In this document: one piece after another, positions 44,061 through 53,352 of the stretch
Position numbering within the stretch: position 1 is the stretch's first letter
How the letters are laid out: each line of letters opens with the position of its first letter
Notes under the pieces: model-generated
The model's database searches: none
Told to the model about the DNA's origin: nothing
What the model saw: only the letters and a program-made list of their open reading frames with translations
Assembly: GCF_037975215.1 (NCBI RefSeq)
Contig: NZ_CP150239.1
Location: forward strand, 2,704,001-2,768,000
DNA: 64,000 nucleotides
Direction: 5' to 3'
From: Solibacillus sp. FSL R5-0449
GTDB taxonomy: Bacteria > Bacillota > Bacilli > Bacillales_A > Planococcaceae
Made by a program: the position numbers and the translations under genes

Positions 44061-44906
44061 ATGATCCAAAAAACGGTAAAACGGAATAACGTACATATTC
44101 GTGGAAAAGGTAAAAAATCATTAATATTTGCTGCTGGATTCGGGTGTGACCAAACAGTTTGGAATGATGTTTACCCTGCTTTTGAAGAGGATTATCAAGT
44201 AATTTTATTTGATTATGTCGGGTTTGGAAACTCGGATATTTCAGCTTTTGACCTTGAGAAATATGGTGAACTGTCCGGTTACGTACAGGATCTATTAGAT
44301 GTTTGTGAGGCTCTCGATTTAAAGGATGCTGTTTTTGTCGGCCATTCGGTGAGCAGTATGATCGGTCTATTGGCTTCTCTATCGAAACCAGAATATTTTT
44401 CACAAATGATTATGATCGCTCCATCACCAAGTTATTTAAATGATCCTCCATACTTCGGTGGTTTTGATAAGAAAGATTTACTCAATTTAATGGATTTAAT
44501 GGAAAAAAACTATATCGGTTGGGCGAATGCTTTCTCGATTACTTTATTGAATAATACTGCAAAAGCAAGTGTATCAAAAGATTTGGAGGATCGTTTCTGT
44601 TCAACAGATCCTTTATTTGCGAATACATTTGCAAAGGCTTGTTTCTTTACTGATAATCGTAAAGACATTTTGAAAGCAACTGTTCCGTCCCTAATTTTAC
44701 AATGTACTGAAGACGTTATTGCGCCAAGGGTAGTTGGCGAGTACTTGCATGAGCATATGCCAAACAGTTCGATTGCCTTTATGAATGCGATTGGTCACTG
44801 TCCACATATGAGCGACCCAGAGGAAACAATTCAATTAATTAAAAATTATTTATTGGAGCAATCTGTGCCCCTTATCGGTGAGGGCGTGGGCAATATAAAT
44901 GGATGA
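44061..44906 (+). CDS. rsbQ: RsbQ-like alpha/beta hydrolase
   Basis: 281 residues. GHSVSS carries the nucleophile Ser, an Asp in CTEDVIAP and His in GHCPHMS complete the triad. Opening [29 protein letters not shown] is close to RsbQ, quoted here in part as GFGCDQTVW. RsbQ generates the signal molecule that lets RsbP activate SigB in energy stress. Overlap of 8 bases with the phosphatase gene supports the pair. The ATG at 44061 follows GAAGGGAG; the frame opening at 44052 is too close to it. Confidence 0.9.
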   Translation: MIQKTVKRNNVHIRGKGKKSLIFAAGFGCDQTVWNDVYPAFEEDYQVILFDYVGFGNSDISAFDLEKYGELSGYVQDLLDVCEALDLKDAVFVGHSVSSMIGLLASLSKPEYFSQMIMIAPSPSYLNDPPYFGGFDKKDLLNLMDLMEKNYIGWANAFSITLLNNTAKASVSKDLEDRFCSTDPLFANTFAKACFFTDNRKDILKATVPSLILQCTEDVIAPRVVGEYLHEHMPNSSIAFMNAIGHCPHMSDPEETIQLIKNYLLEQSVPLIGEGVGNING

Positions 44907-46086
44907 ACTCATAGAAAACGCTCCATGCGGGTTTATCACTTTATCTTCAGAAGGTAAAATTCTTACTATCAACAAGACATTGCTAAATTTGCTGCACTAT
45001 CATACATCTGAGCATCTTATTGGAAAGCATTTTAATGTGCTGTTATCTCCTTCTTCTCAGATTTTTTGTCAACTTTATTTAGTGCCGCTGATTAAAGTGA
45101 AGCACGCTGTAGAGGAAATGTTCCTGACATTACTAACCGTAATGAAAGAAGAAGTTCCTATCTTATTAAACGCATCGGTCCAGGGTAATGGTCAGATCAT
45201 CGGCGTCATTTTTCCAATCCGTAATCGCAGTGCATTGGAAGACGCGCTTATAAACGCCAGAAAAATGATGGAAGATGCTTATTTGGAAAAAGAGCAGGCC
45301 CTTTTGGAATTAGAAACAAAGCAACAGGATCTCGAACAGGCCAATCAAATCAATACGAAAATCATGCGAGAAACGGAACGCGATTTACAGATTGCCAAAA
45401 AAATTCAGGAAACTGCATTAACGAAAGACATCATTAATGATAATATCCAGATCCTGTCCTATTATCATGCATCCAAATCTTTATCCGGAGATATATTTGG
45501 ATTTTATCAAATAACACCGCAAAAATACGGGATTATTTTATTGGATGTGATGGGTCACGGTGTTTCATCTGCGCTCATCACGATGTCGCTACAATCGATG
45601 TTCCAGAAACTGATTTCCAAAGGTGTGGCACCGGATATGGTGTTAAAAGAATTGGACCAATTTCTGCACAACTTATTTCAAAATAATGAAGACGCTTGGC
45701 ATTACTGTACAGCGATCTACTTAAATATCGATATTAGTGAACAGACGATTGAATATATTAATGCAGGTCACCCCCCTGCCATTGCGCAAGGAAAAAACGG
45801 GGTGCAGCATGAACTAAAGACAACAAATCCGCCATTAGGAACATTCGATAACATTCAATTTACGTCAAGAACATTGCGCTATAAACCCGGGACAAGAATT
45901 CTTATGTATACGGACGGTGTTTCAGAAGCATTTGAGCTAAACACATTAAATCATTTGCTGAATGACACCATCTCGAACCCATTAGCAAAAACAAAAGAAA
46001 CCATTCAACATGCACTTGAAAACAAAGAAAATATATATAGTAAATACAATCACGATGACCAATGTTTTATATTGGTAGAATTATAA
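44899..46086 (+). CDS. rsbP: RsbP-like PAS/PP2C serine phosphatase
   Basis: 395 residues. PAS domain at ~1-115 ([21 protein letters not shown]), a coiled-coil linker at ~120-165, and a SpoIIE/RsbU-type PP2C domain with [23 protein letters not shown] and [10 protein letters not shown] carrying the metal-binding Asp residues. In B. subtilis RsbP dephosphorylates RsbV and so frees SigB. Start overlaps rsbQ. The matching rsbV-rsbW-sigB genes are not in this window. Confidence 0.9.
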   Translation: MDELIENAPCGFITLSSEGKILTINKTLLNLLHYHTSEHLIGKHFNVLLSPSSQIFCQLYLVPLIKVKHAVEEMFLTLLTVMKEEVPILLNASVQGNGQIIGVIFPIRNRSALEDALINARKMMEDAYLEKEQALLELETKQQDLEQANQINTKIMRETERDLQIAKKIQETALTKDIINDNIQILSYYHASKSLSGDIFGFYQITPQKYGIILLDVMGHGVSSALITMSLQSMFQKLISKGVAPDMVLKELDQFLHNLFQNNEDAWHYCTAIYLNIDISEQTIEYINAGHPPAIAQGKNGVQHELKTTNPPLGTFDNIQFTSRTLRYKPGTRILMYTDGVSEAFELNTLNHLLNDTISNPLAKTKETIQHALENKENIYSKYNHDDQCFILVEL

Positions 46087-46088
46087 AA

Positions 46089-46119
46089 AACAGCGGGAGC
46101 AGTTTCCCGCTGTTTTTTT
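46089..46119 (+). terminator. Terminator after rsbP
   Basis: AACAGCGGGA and TCCCGCTGTT pair around six bases and run into seven T. Confidence 0.92.
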
Positions 46120-46217
46120 ATTTCCTACTATGCTGTGACTACCTGTCCATAACGTTTCCTTTTCATTACAAAATGAAGGATAATAAAAATACTTATCTGA
46201 GTGTATGGAGGTGCTAA

Positions 46218-46571
46218 TTGAAGAATTTAATTTTAATAGTCAGTTTCCTTCTTTTAACGGCTTGTTCCAATGAATCCTCTCTTTTCGGAGAAATCCGTTC
46301 TATTGGAGAAAATCGCATCAATGTTGGGTGTTCAGATTTTGTGAAAAAAGCGAATAACACTCATAGTAAAGATGACATCGGGTATTCTTGCGTTATAAAA
46401 ATAACCGATGAAACGATTATTAAAACACAGGTTGGCGAAATAGTAACATTGGATGAATTAAATATTAATGATATCGTTTCAGTATATTTTGATGAGCCAA
46501 CAGCAAGTGTGGAGTCTGAAAAGCTGACATTTACAGCAATGGAAATAACGGTGTTTGAAAATGAGGAGTAG
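46218..46571 (+). CDS. Small lipoprotein, 117 residues
   Basis: TTG start after TGGAGGTG. Signal peptide of about 16 residues with lipobox LTAC. The mature part is a small beta-rich domain (GEIRSIGENRINVGC, VGEIVTLDELNINDIVSVYF) resembling the OB-like DUF3221-type lipoproteins common in Bacillales. It is probably anchored on the outer face of the membrane. No partner gene. Confidence 0.72.
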   Translation: MKNLILIVSFLLLTACSNESSLFGEIRSIGENRINVGCSDFVKKANNTHSKDDIGYSCVIKITDETIIKTQVGEIVTLDELNINDIVSVYFDEPTASVESEKLTFTAMEITVFENEE

Positions 46572-46599
46572 AAGGGATATCGTACACCTACTTAAAGCA

Positions 46600-46628
46600 A
46601 AAGAGGAAGCCCTTTCGACTCCCTCTTT
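46600..46628. terminator. Terminator between convergent genes
   Basis: AAAGAGG and CCTCTTT pair (inner GAAG/CTTTC-like extension) between the lipoprotein gene and the next leftward gene. Confidence 0.6.
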
Positions 46629-47071
46629 TATAATTTCTTCACATTGTTATTAATGAGATTTTGAACGAATTGAAACAGTTTTGAATCGCTTTCTACAATA
46701 TACTGTTCCATAGTTTTCTGACCTTCGATGAGTCCGATTATATTTCTTTCGTAATCAAATTTTATACTAAAAGTAGTTTCCGGCTCTTTAGCATATATAA
46801 CGATATATGAATCAGCATTAAACGCCTGTACGTTAGGGATTAATTTCTTCCTCACTTCCAGGCTATTCAATAGTACACTCAGTTGCTCAAGTTCGTCTGC
46901 AGTAAGGTTATGCCAATTCAATCCTTCCGGGTATGAAGTTTGAGCACTCTCAATAGTCGTTGTATTTAATTCAGTGACGTCAATAAAAGCAATTTGGCGC
47001 TTACTGTATAAAACGATTAAGACTACCGCAATTACTACTATTAATAGCAACCATATTTTCTTCTTCGAAAT
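46628..47071 (-). CDS. Single-pass membrane protein, probable ATT start
   Basis: About 147 residues. A positively charged start (ISKKKIW) precedes one membrane segment (LLLIVVIAVVLIVLY), then a ~115-residue exposed domain of mixed alpha/beta type with no motif I recognise. The nearest standard start, TTG at 47050, would drop the lysines and has no ribosome site. GGAGG at 47083-47079 lies exactly 7 bases before an ATT at 47071 in the same frame, so I start there. Single gene. Confidence 0.7.
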   Translation of the reverse strand: MSKKKIWLLLIVVIAVVLIVLYSKRQIAFIDVTELNTTTIESAQTSYPEGLNWHNLTADELEQLSVLLNSLEVRKKLIPNVQAFNADSYIVIYAKEPETTFSIKFDYERNIIGLIEGQKTMEQYIVESDSKLFQFVQNLINNNVKKL

Positions 47072-47133
47072 CGCTATCCCTCCCCATTAAAATATCCTTT
47101 ATTTTCCTTATTATATCAAAAATAAAGACCTAA

Positions 47134-47168
47134 CAAAAAAGCAACAAACATCATGACGTTTGTTGCTT
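47134..47168 (-). terminator. Terminator after the PLD-family gene
   Basis: AAGCAACAAAC and GTTTGTTGCTT pair around eight bases on the minus strand, followed by six T. Confidence 0.9.
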
Positions 47169-47175
47169 TCTACTA

Positions 47176-48639
47176 TTAATAAGTCGTTACTTTGATTGCT
47201 TTTTGAGCGGCGTAAATCCAGCGCTGCCACCAGGATAAGGTATCCTGAAATTCTTGCACATCCAAAGTGTAGAGCGCATCTTCATTTTTCCATAGTCGTT
47301 CGAAGTATTGTTCCATATCCAAGACGAGCGCACTATCATTCGGAGCGAGTATGCGGACGTTATTTTCCAGATTGTAATCATCCAATGTTCGTTCCGTATA
47401 GTTGGAAGAACCGTTTGAAATGATCGTTTGTTCCGCTGTTTGAATCCAGATGACTTTTGTATGGTACTGGCCAACGACAGTATTGTACCAGCGAATATTG
47501 ATTTGTTCATCTGTATCTTCAAGCAGCTCGTTGACAACCGGTCGATTCGGCAAACCGGACTTTTTCTGACCAAAGGAGTTTTCATTTGGATCCAGAATCA
47601 TATTTACCTGCACGCCCCGGTTTACTGCATCTGTTAAAGCGTTGACAATGCCGCGCTCAGCAACAAAGAACATGCCAATCCAGATTTTATCCCCTTCTTT
47701 TGTCGCCTCCAAATCTTCAAGTAAGGCATCTAAAATTTTCCTCTCGGTCAAATATTGCACAGTATACTGACCGTCCTCTTGCTCGGGAATCTCAGCTCTC
47801 GGCAATTTCGGACCACCCGACATGAGCGTTACCGCTTCTTCTGCCTCCAAAATATCGTTTATAACGGATCCCGTCACTTTCAATGCAAGATTTCCGTGGA
47901 AACCACTTGCATCATGCGGGTTTGATGATGTGATAATCGCTTCCTTTTCCGAAACGGCCGCTTTGCGGTGATTGGCTTTCACATTGAGCAGTTCCAAATA
48001 GGAGGATGCAGTCATATTTGGGGCTTTGCTCGACATGGCGTTCGCAATCCATCCTTCGCCGTCGCGGTTAAACCATTGGAAAAAAATTCGGTATAAGCCC
48101 GAATAAATCGGTGTGGAATCTCGCAGTGGTTCTAAATCGGAGTAGATGATTTCCACCCCTGCTTCACGCATCTTCTTGAACCACGGTGTTTCATAGGAAC
48201 CGTAACCTTTATTTAGCGGATCGGTAATGAAAACAACCGGCATATCCGGATTGTTTTTCTTTTTCTCGGCAAGCTTATCAGAGAGGCTATCGGCGATTGG
48301 GGGGAAATCTTCTTCTTCATCAAAATAACCATCCATCAAAAAGAAATCCACCACAACAAACTGTTCGGCATCATCAATCAATCGATACACTTCATCAAAT
48401 ATATGATTCTCATGTTTCCGATCCGTACCATCCATATCCTGCGCATAAGTTAAATCCGTAATCATTTCAATATTGTCCGTCCTATGCAAGTCTCCTGCAT
48501 AGGAAATACCTTTTGGCAACGGTTTATATGTATGCCATAACATGACCCCTATATATAGCAAAATGAAAAGAAGTATAAGAACGTATATAACCTTTTTCCT
48601 TCTACTCCAGCTGTCCCATTTCTTCTGAACTTTTTTCAT
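47176..48639 (-). CDS. Phospholipase D-family membrane protein
   Basis: 487 residues. Basic N terminus and one membrane segment (~17-36), then two PLD-like halves. First HKD-like motif: NHRKAAVSEKEAIITSSNP; second: YHTKVIWIQTAEQTIISNGSSN. His, Lys and the Ser-Asn tail are kept, but the Asp of each H-x-K-x4-D motif is Glu or Gln. The fold is like cardiolipin synthases, yet whether it is an active lipid transferase is open. The ATG at 48639 follows GGGGG by 7 bases. Single gene. Confidence 0.8.
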   Translation of the reverse strand: MKKVQKKWDSWSRRKKVIYVLILLFILLYIGVMLWHTYKPLPKGISYAGDLHRTDNIEMITDLTYAQDMDGTDRKHENHIFDEVYRLIDDAEQFVVVDFFLMDGYFDEEEDFPPIADSLSDKLAEKKKNNPDMPVVFITDPLNKGYGSYETPWFKKMREAGVEIIYSDLEPLRDSTPIYSGLYRIFFQWFNRDGEGWIANAMSSKAPNMTASSYLELLNVKANHRKAAVSEKEAIITSSNPHDASGFHGNLALKVTGSVINDILEAEEAVTLMSGGPKLPRAEIPEQEDGQYTVQYLTERKILDALLEDLEATKEGDKIWIGMFFVAERGIVNALTDAVNRGVQVNMILDPNENSFGQKKSGLPNRPVVNELLEDTDEQINIRWYNTVVGQYHTKVIWIQTAEQTIISNGSSNYTERTLDDYNLENNVRILAPNDSALVLDMEQYFERLWKNEDALYTLDVQEFQDTLSWWQRWIYAAQKAIKVTTY

Positions 48640-48864
48640 TGAAATTCCCCCAATACTCTTGTACTTCAATTTCCCGCGAACAGGCAAAGTTAAACAGCGC
48701 TTGCTTGCGTGGAGGCTGGGAATTTCAAGAAATTGAGGTTGCTACTATCTATGCTTTCCTTTAGTGAGGGAAGTTCCTTTGCTATAAAAATGCTCATTAT
48801 TAAAAGTGTTTTAAATAGAAAATTATGTTATTATAATGAATATTTTGGATAGGGGATAAAAGAC

Positions 48865-49413
48865 ATGGATCGTACCGTAAGACACCAAATTACCGGTGAA
48901 CAAATTACATTTTTAGAAACAACGGAGGAAACACAGGGGAAGTACCTCTCTATTGAAGTTACTTTGCCACCACAAGGGGATGGTCCCCCATTACATAGCC
49001 ACGATGAATTTGAAGAGGAGTTTGAAGTTGTTTCAGGTCAGTTAACGGTGACATTAGGAAAAGAACAATATGTATTACAGCCGGGCGATAAAAAGTTCGT
49101 CACATTAAAGACCGTACATACATTTACAAATAATCATGAGAAGCCGGTTGTGTTTCGAGTACGTTTAACACCACCAAGTCAATTTGAGCAGTCCGTACGC
49201 ATTCATTACGGTTTAATTGATGATGGGCTTTGTGATGCGAAAGGTAATCCGAAAAATATCGCACATACTGCTTTAATTTTATCGATGCAAAATACATTAG
49301 TTGCAGGTATTCCATTTTGGTTGCAGCGCAAGTTGTTTGCATGGCTCGTAAAGCGTGGCCACAAAAAGAATGCTTATAAAGGCTTTGAAAAATATATTGG
49401 CAAATTGCTTTAA
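48865..49413 (+). CDS. Cupin protein with C-terminal extension
   Basis: 182 residues. Cupin barrel at ~20-120: PLHSHDEFEEEFEVVSGQL gives the first metal motif and PGDKKFVTLKTVHTFTN the second. The C-terminal 60 residues are hydrophobic and basic (FWLQRKLFAWLVKRGHKK), possibly a peripheral membrane contact. Substrate unknown. No neighbour suggests a role. Ribosome site is weak (GGATAGGGGA upstream). Confidence 0.75.
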   Translation: MDRTVRHQITGEQITFLETTEETQGKYLSIEVTLPPQGDGPPLHSHDEFEEEFEVVSGQLTVTLGKEQYVLQPGDKKFVTLKTVHTFTNNHEKPVVFRVRLTPPSQFEQSVRIHYGLIDDGLCDAKGNPKNIAHTALILSMQNTLVAGIPFWLQRKLFAWLVKRGHKKNAYKGFEKYIGKLL

Positions 49414-49484
49414 TCATAATGCAAATCCAACGTTTCATTTAGAGCTATTACGGTGAAGCGTATCATAAATAAGTGCATCTATAA

Positions 49485-49520
49485 AAAGAACGAAGGAACC
49501 ATGTTAGATTCCTTCGTTTT
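49485..49520. terminator. Terminator between the cupin and hepT genes
   Basis: AACGAAGGAA and TTCCTTCGTT pair around ten bases between convergent genes. Confidence 0.85.
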
Positions 49521-49551
49521 CTAGTTTTCTATATATTTTGCAGTTTTTGCT

Positions 49552-49959
49552 TCAGGATTCAAGTTGTAACACTACCTTTGTGAAATCTTTGAAATCATTA
49601 ATATGCTTTTCTAAAATTGCTTCTAAAATTTCAAGCTCTAGTGCTTGGTAGTCATGAACGGCAATATTGCGAAAACCTACCATATTCATAAGTGTTTTCG
49701 CTAATTGTCCCTCTATTAAACCTGCTTCTTGCAGTAATTTAAACCCTTCACGACTAGCTTTTGGGACACCAAGTTTTCTTTCACTTACGACATGCATGGC
49801 TAAATCTATACTTGCTTCACATGCGCGTTGGATATTTAAAATAATACTGTCTTGCTTTGTAAAATCTTTTAGATTCTCAGCATTCCCCTCATATACTTCA
49901 TGAATACGATGGACACAACGCTCAATTGTAGCTGTTTTATTTAAAATGATATCATTCAT
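49552..49959 (-). CDS. hepT: HepT-like toxin of a type VII toxin-antitoxin pair
   Basis: 135-residue helical HEPN-fold protein. The R-x4-H-x-Y motif is RNIAVHDY near residue 105, the ribonuclease active site that is also the target of AMP transfer. It overlaps the end of the MntA gene by 8 bases. In characterised pairs HepT cleaves RNA and MntA silences it by adding AMP to the Tyr. The ATG at 49959 is chosen because MNDIILNK is the usual opening; the frame is open to 49995. Confidence 0.88.
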   Translation of the reverse strand: MNDIILNKTATIERCVHRIHEVYEGNAENLKDFTKQDSIILNIQRACEASIDLAMHVVSERKLGVPKASREGFKLLQEAGLIEGQLAKTLMNMVGFRNIAVHDYQALELEILEAILEKHINDFKDFTKVVLQLES

Positions 49960-50362
49960 CGCCAAAAACACTTCCTCGTTCTTTAATACTTTCAATTACG
50001 GCCGCACGCTGCTCATTTAACGTTGCGTACATACTATATGCGCGCATTTTTTGACGTGTAAATTCATTTTCATCTTGAATATATATAGGTATTCCTTGTG
50101 AAAATATCTGTATAGTAAACACTGTATCAAGTTGCTTGATATCAACTAGATCTACTTCACGTCCAGCCATCTCGGCCAGCTCGCCTGCAAGTAAAAAACG
50201 TTCGTAAGATGATAACTGCTCTTTGCTGAAATATGCTAAGTCGATATCACTATCATCACGATTTGTTCCCTTAGCAAATGAACCAAACAATATAATGAAA
50301 TCCGGATTTATTTTAGTTTGGATTAAATTAATTAGCTGTTTTTCAATGTTTTTTTCAAGCAT
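49952..50362 (-). CDS. mntA: MntA-like nucleotidyltransferase antitoxin
   Basis: 136 residues. Minimal nucleotidyltransferase motif GSFAKGTNRDDSDIDLAYF (G-S-x10-D-x-D) with a third acidic residue in VDLVDI. It belongs to the MNT family that pairs with HEPN proteins and neutralises them by AMPylation. First gene of the pair, with AAAGGTGG upstream. The C-terminal helix YATLNEQRAAVIESIKER is typical. Confidence 0.88.
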   Translation of the reverse strand: MLEKNIEKQLINLIQTKINPDFIILFGSFAKGTNRDDSDIDLAYFSKEQLSSYERFLLAGELAEMAGREVDLVDIKQLDTVFTIQIFSQGIPIYIQDENEFTRQKMRAYSMYATLNEQRAAVIESIKERGSVFGDE

Positions 50363-50642
50363 GTTATCACCACCTTTCTTTTATTATAAACGTAGACGAA
50401 AAAAACCGCACTTATACTTATTACGGAGAACCCTTTCATAGCTCTTCATTCCATATAAAATTAATTATCTTGAACTTGACAGAGATTTAACGAAGTATTA
50501 ATATTTTTATATATTATAAGTAAATTTTTATCCTTAGTTTGGTAGTCAATATTTTGGACATTGGTTATCCATTCAAAAAGGAATTAGAATAATAAACAGT
50601 AGGTAGACATTTTAAAAGACCTTAAAGAGGTTAGTTAAAAGT
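50363..50642. other. Intergenic stretch, possible leader or small RNA
   Basis: AT-rich, no gene seen. It must contain the mntA promoter (leftward) and whatever promoter drives the + strand transcript that meets the nested hairpin at 50643-50711. Confidence 0.4.
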
Positions 50643-50711
50643 AAACCGACAATTCTTAAAGTAAATGGTTTGATATTTGAAACCATTATTTTAGATTGTC
50701 GGTTTTTTTGT
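50643..50711 (+). terminator. Nested hairpin terminator or attenuator
   Basis: Outer arms AAACCGACAAT (50643-50653) and ATTGTCGGTTT (50695-50705) enclose inner arms AATGGTTT and AAACCATT, followed by nine T. No + strand gene precedes it within 1.2 kb, and the DUF2294 gene starts 140 bp later, so it is either a leader attenuator or the end of a small RNA. Confidence 0.75.
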
Positions 50712-50851
50712 TTTTTAGAGAAATGAATGCTTTGGACTTGTTAGAAATGGTGCAGAGAAATAAAATTTATATATACCTTATGGAAAAAACTAGAGGAAAT
50801 ACAAACTATAAATTAAACGTATCGCGATTACTCATTGAAGGGATGGAAGTC

Positions 50852-51217
50852 ATGATGGATAAAACAAAAGGTGCTCTTGAAGCTGAAATCAGTAAAGTAT
50901 TAACGAATTGGGAGAAAAGTTATTTAGGGCGCGGTTCCGTATCGGTTAAATCGGATATTTTGCGAGATATGGTAGTTGTGGTGTTAGGCGGGGTTCTAAC
51001 ACCTGCTGAATATGCCGTATGCCAAGATAAAGAGGGCCTATTGTCAGTCAAAAAAATGCGAAATAGCTTGGTGGAATCAGGTGTGGAAGAAATAAAAGAA
51101 GCCATTCTAAGCATCACAGGAATAGAAGTGGTCAGTTTTTATAGTGATTTGAGCACAATAACCGGAGAACGCATTATGGTCTTTAAGCTTTCAGAGGATT
51201 TGCAAAGTAAATTATGA
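50852..51217 (+). CDS. DUF2294 (MpsC-like) protein
   Basis: 121 residues. KSDILRDMVVVVLGGVLTPAE and the RNSLVESGVEEI region match the DUF2294 family, one member of which is the MpsC subunit of a sodium-dependent membrane-potential system. The protein itself looks soluble. I start at the ATG at 50852 (AAGGGA upstream); the same frame is open back to 50696 but that part overlaps the hairpin and reads unlike a protein. Confidence 0.75.
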   Translation: MMDKTKGALEAEISKVLTNWEKSYLGRGSVSVKSDILRDMVVVVLGGVLTPAEYAVCQDKEGLLSVKKMRNSLVESGVEEIKEAILSITGIEVVSFYSDLSTITGERIMVFKLSEDLQSKL

Positions 51218-51284
51218 TGGAACAGGGAATCAGTAGTCTCTAAAGAAAAGATTTATATCCCTATAAAAGGAGGTTTAAATTGAT

Positions 51285-51461
51285 ATGGAAAAGAATAAGA
51301 CTTCAGTACCTCACTTAGATACAAAACTAAAAAACCACCTTGATATTTACGATAATGAAATTCATTTAACTATAAAGGAAACGATCGCTAAAAATAAAGA
51401 AATCATAGAGGAAAATCGCGAAATTCTATCGTATAGATTTGCTAACGGTAATAAAAAATAA
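51285..51461 (+). CDS. Small helical protein, 58 residues
   Basis: AAAGGAGG lies 12 bases before the ATG, rather far but strong. The product is charged and helical (IHLTIKETIAKNKEII, EENREILSYRF), without membrane segment. I do not recognise the family. It follows the DUF2294 gene by about 70 bp on the same strand. Confidence 0.6.
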   Translation: MEKNKTSVPHLDTKLKNHLDIYDNEIHLTIKETIAKNKEIIEENREILSYRFANGNKK

Positions 51462-51495
51462 TGGAGTGAGGGCATAACCCAATGTCCATAACAAA

Positions 51496-51528
51496 GCACG
51501 AACGTTGATTGAATAACGTTCGTACTTC
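51496..51528. terminator. Inverted repeat after the small gene
   Basis: CACGAACGTT and AACGTTCGTAC pair around eight bases. The T tract is weak (TTCTTG). Confidence 0.55.
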
Positions 51529-51565
51529 TTGAATGTATACCTAAACTTTCATTCTGGAGGTTATG

Positions 51566-53041
51566 TTAGTATGTCTCCTCATAATTTTTATAAGCATTGA
51601 CATTAATAATAGAGCCAATCTGTCCGACTTTTACTCCAACGTCTATAAAATTGGTCTTTTTATGATCCGGAAACTTAATAGAAAAGTGTCCATATTTCTT
51701 TCCTTCAATGCGGAGTAAGTTGGTTTCCCCTTCTCGTGTGACCGTGGCAATCTTATCTGAATCTGCTGGTAGGACATGCTTCCCCATATAGTCTTCTGTT
51801 CCAAAATCAATTGTAGCAGTTGGCTTTTCTTCTAGTGTTCGAACACTATAACGGAAAGATGGTGTAAGACTTACCGCTTCAATCCCGTACCGAACTTCTT
51901 CTCCATCAACGAAGCGGAGAGTGGCAATATATTGACCTGGCTTATCAATTCCGATTTGAACAGTATTATATTCATTTGTACTTTCGCTCTTATAACAATC
52001 GGATGAACCGTATGTCGGACATTTTTCGAACGCTATACTATCAGATAGCTTTTCTCCATCCATTGTGGAAAGGGAAATGTTTTGGACATCTTTTTTACCT
52101 TTTACATCTATTATAGCTGGCGTAGTGAGAAAATCTTGCGTCTCCTCTAGGGTCAACTTTAGTTTGCCATTCACTTCTTTGACATGGACATAAAATTTCC
52201 GATAGTATTTCTTATCTGGATTCCCTGAATACACTAAAGCGGCCTGCAATGTTCCCGTCCCTTCTTTGACCGGAACTAAGTGAATTTTATCTGCTTTTTT
52301 GCCATTTAGTTCATTGCTCCCTGCAACCGAATGGAAAAGATTCGTATCCTCCTGATAGGAATCATACATTTTAAACTCCTCCCATTTGTAGTCGCTTGCC
52401 CGCAATGTCACAATCTGTGATTTCGCTTCCTCTGTAGCTTTCATCATTTTGGCCGCTTGACCCCTTGTTATGGAAACATTCGGACTGAATTTATCCGCAG
52501 ATGTTCCTCCCGTTATGCCAAGTCGGTAGATGCTCAAAATATTTGGATCATGACCTGTTCCCCTTTTCACATCTTGGAATGGACTTTTATTCGATGAGAA
52601 GTCATAGCGTGGCAGATCGAACGCTTTTACAAGAATCGAAGCCATTTGTCCACGGGTAATAGGATCGTTCGGACCGAAACGTCCATCCTCGTAGCCTCTA
52701 ATGATCCCTTTTTCTGCCATTGCTGCAATGGCTTTGTAATAACCGTTCCCCTTCGTTACATCCTTAAATGCCGAACTCTTCACATTGTCCGTATCCAATT
52801 TAATCAGTTTGGCAATTATTGCAGCTGCCTGTCCTCTCGTGATGGAGTTTCCTGGTTTGAATGTACCATCCGGATAGCCTCCAATAATATTCCGTTCTGC
52901 CAAATCATAAACTGCTTCGGCAAAGTACTTTGATGATGGTACATCTGAAAATTGTTTTCCGCTTACTGCAAACGTATTAGTCATGGGCAAGGTACATGCC
53001 AGCACTAGTACACTCAATCCTGCAAATAGTCTCTTTTTCAT
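51566..53041 (-). CDS. Surface protein with three SLH domains
   Basis: 491 residues. Signal peptide of about 27 residues ending near TFAVSG. Three S-layer homology domains at roughly 32-90, 92-152 and 155-212, each with the ITRGQAA/M block, which tether the protein to pyruvylated wall polymer. The remaining ~280 residues are beta-rich without a known motif; a Cys pair occurs in KCPTYGSSDCYK. The ATG at 53041 follows GAGGAAG. Single gene. Confidence 0.88.
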   Translation of the reverse strand: MKKRLFAGLSVLVLACTLPMTNTFAVSGKQFSDVPSSKYFAEAVYDLAERNIIGGYPDGTFKPGNSITRGQAAAIIAKLIKLDTDNVKSSAFKDVTKGNGYYKAIAAMAEKGIIRGYEDGRFGPNDPITRGQMASILVKAFDLPRYDFSSNKSPFQDVKRGTGHDPNILSIYRLGITGGTSADKFSPNVSITRGQAAKMMKATEEAKSQIVTLRASDYKWEEFKMYDSYQEDTNLFHSVAGSNELNGKKADKIHLVPVKEGTGTLQAALVYSGNPDKKYYRKFYVHVKEVNGKLKLTLEETQDFLTTPAIIDVKGKKDVQNISLSTMDGEKLSDSIAFEKCPTYGSSDCYKSESTNEYNTVQIGIDKPGQYIATLRFVDGEEVRYGIEAVSLTPSFRYSVRTLEEKPTATIDFGTEDYMGKHVLPADSDKIATVTREGETNLLRIEGKKYGHFSIKFPDHKKTNFIDVGVKVGQIGSIINVNAYKNYEETY

Positions 53042-53263
53042 TCTCAAGCTTCCTCTCTTTTTCCGTAGTGTGCTGTACTGACGGAAAAAATGGAAATTAG
53101 TTTCAGATTTAATTAACTTTTTTTGAAAACCATTTCCTTATATTACTTAATAGCACCCACATCATTATTAGAATCATTGGGATTTACAACAAATTCTATA
53201 AACGAAACAACGAATTAAAATTATAGACAGTTTACGTAGATTTAATTTACTCGTTAATTTATT
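53042..53263. other. Upstream region of the SLH gene
   Basis: AT-rich and without a gene. A lone TATTAGAATCATT at 53167 resembles one array unit but has no neighbours at 21-bp spacing, so I treat it as chance. Confidence 0.45.
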
Positions 53264-53303
53264 AAAGAGACAAACGCTTTTAAAAATGTTTGACTCTTTT
53301 TTA
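53264..53303. terminator. Hairpin after the tubby-like gene
   Basis: AAAGAGACAAAC and GTTTGACTCTTT pair around 12 bases, with a T run on the + strand. Confidence 0.65.
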
Positions 53304-53352
53304 GCTCCAAAATAATCCCTAAATTGAAATTTTAATTTTAACTTGTTTAGGT

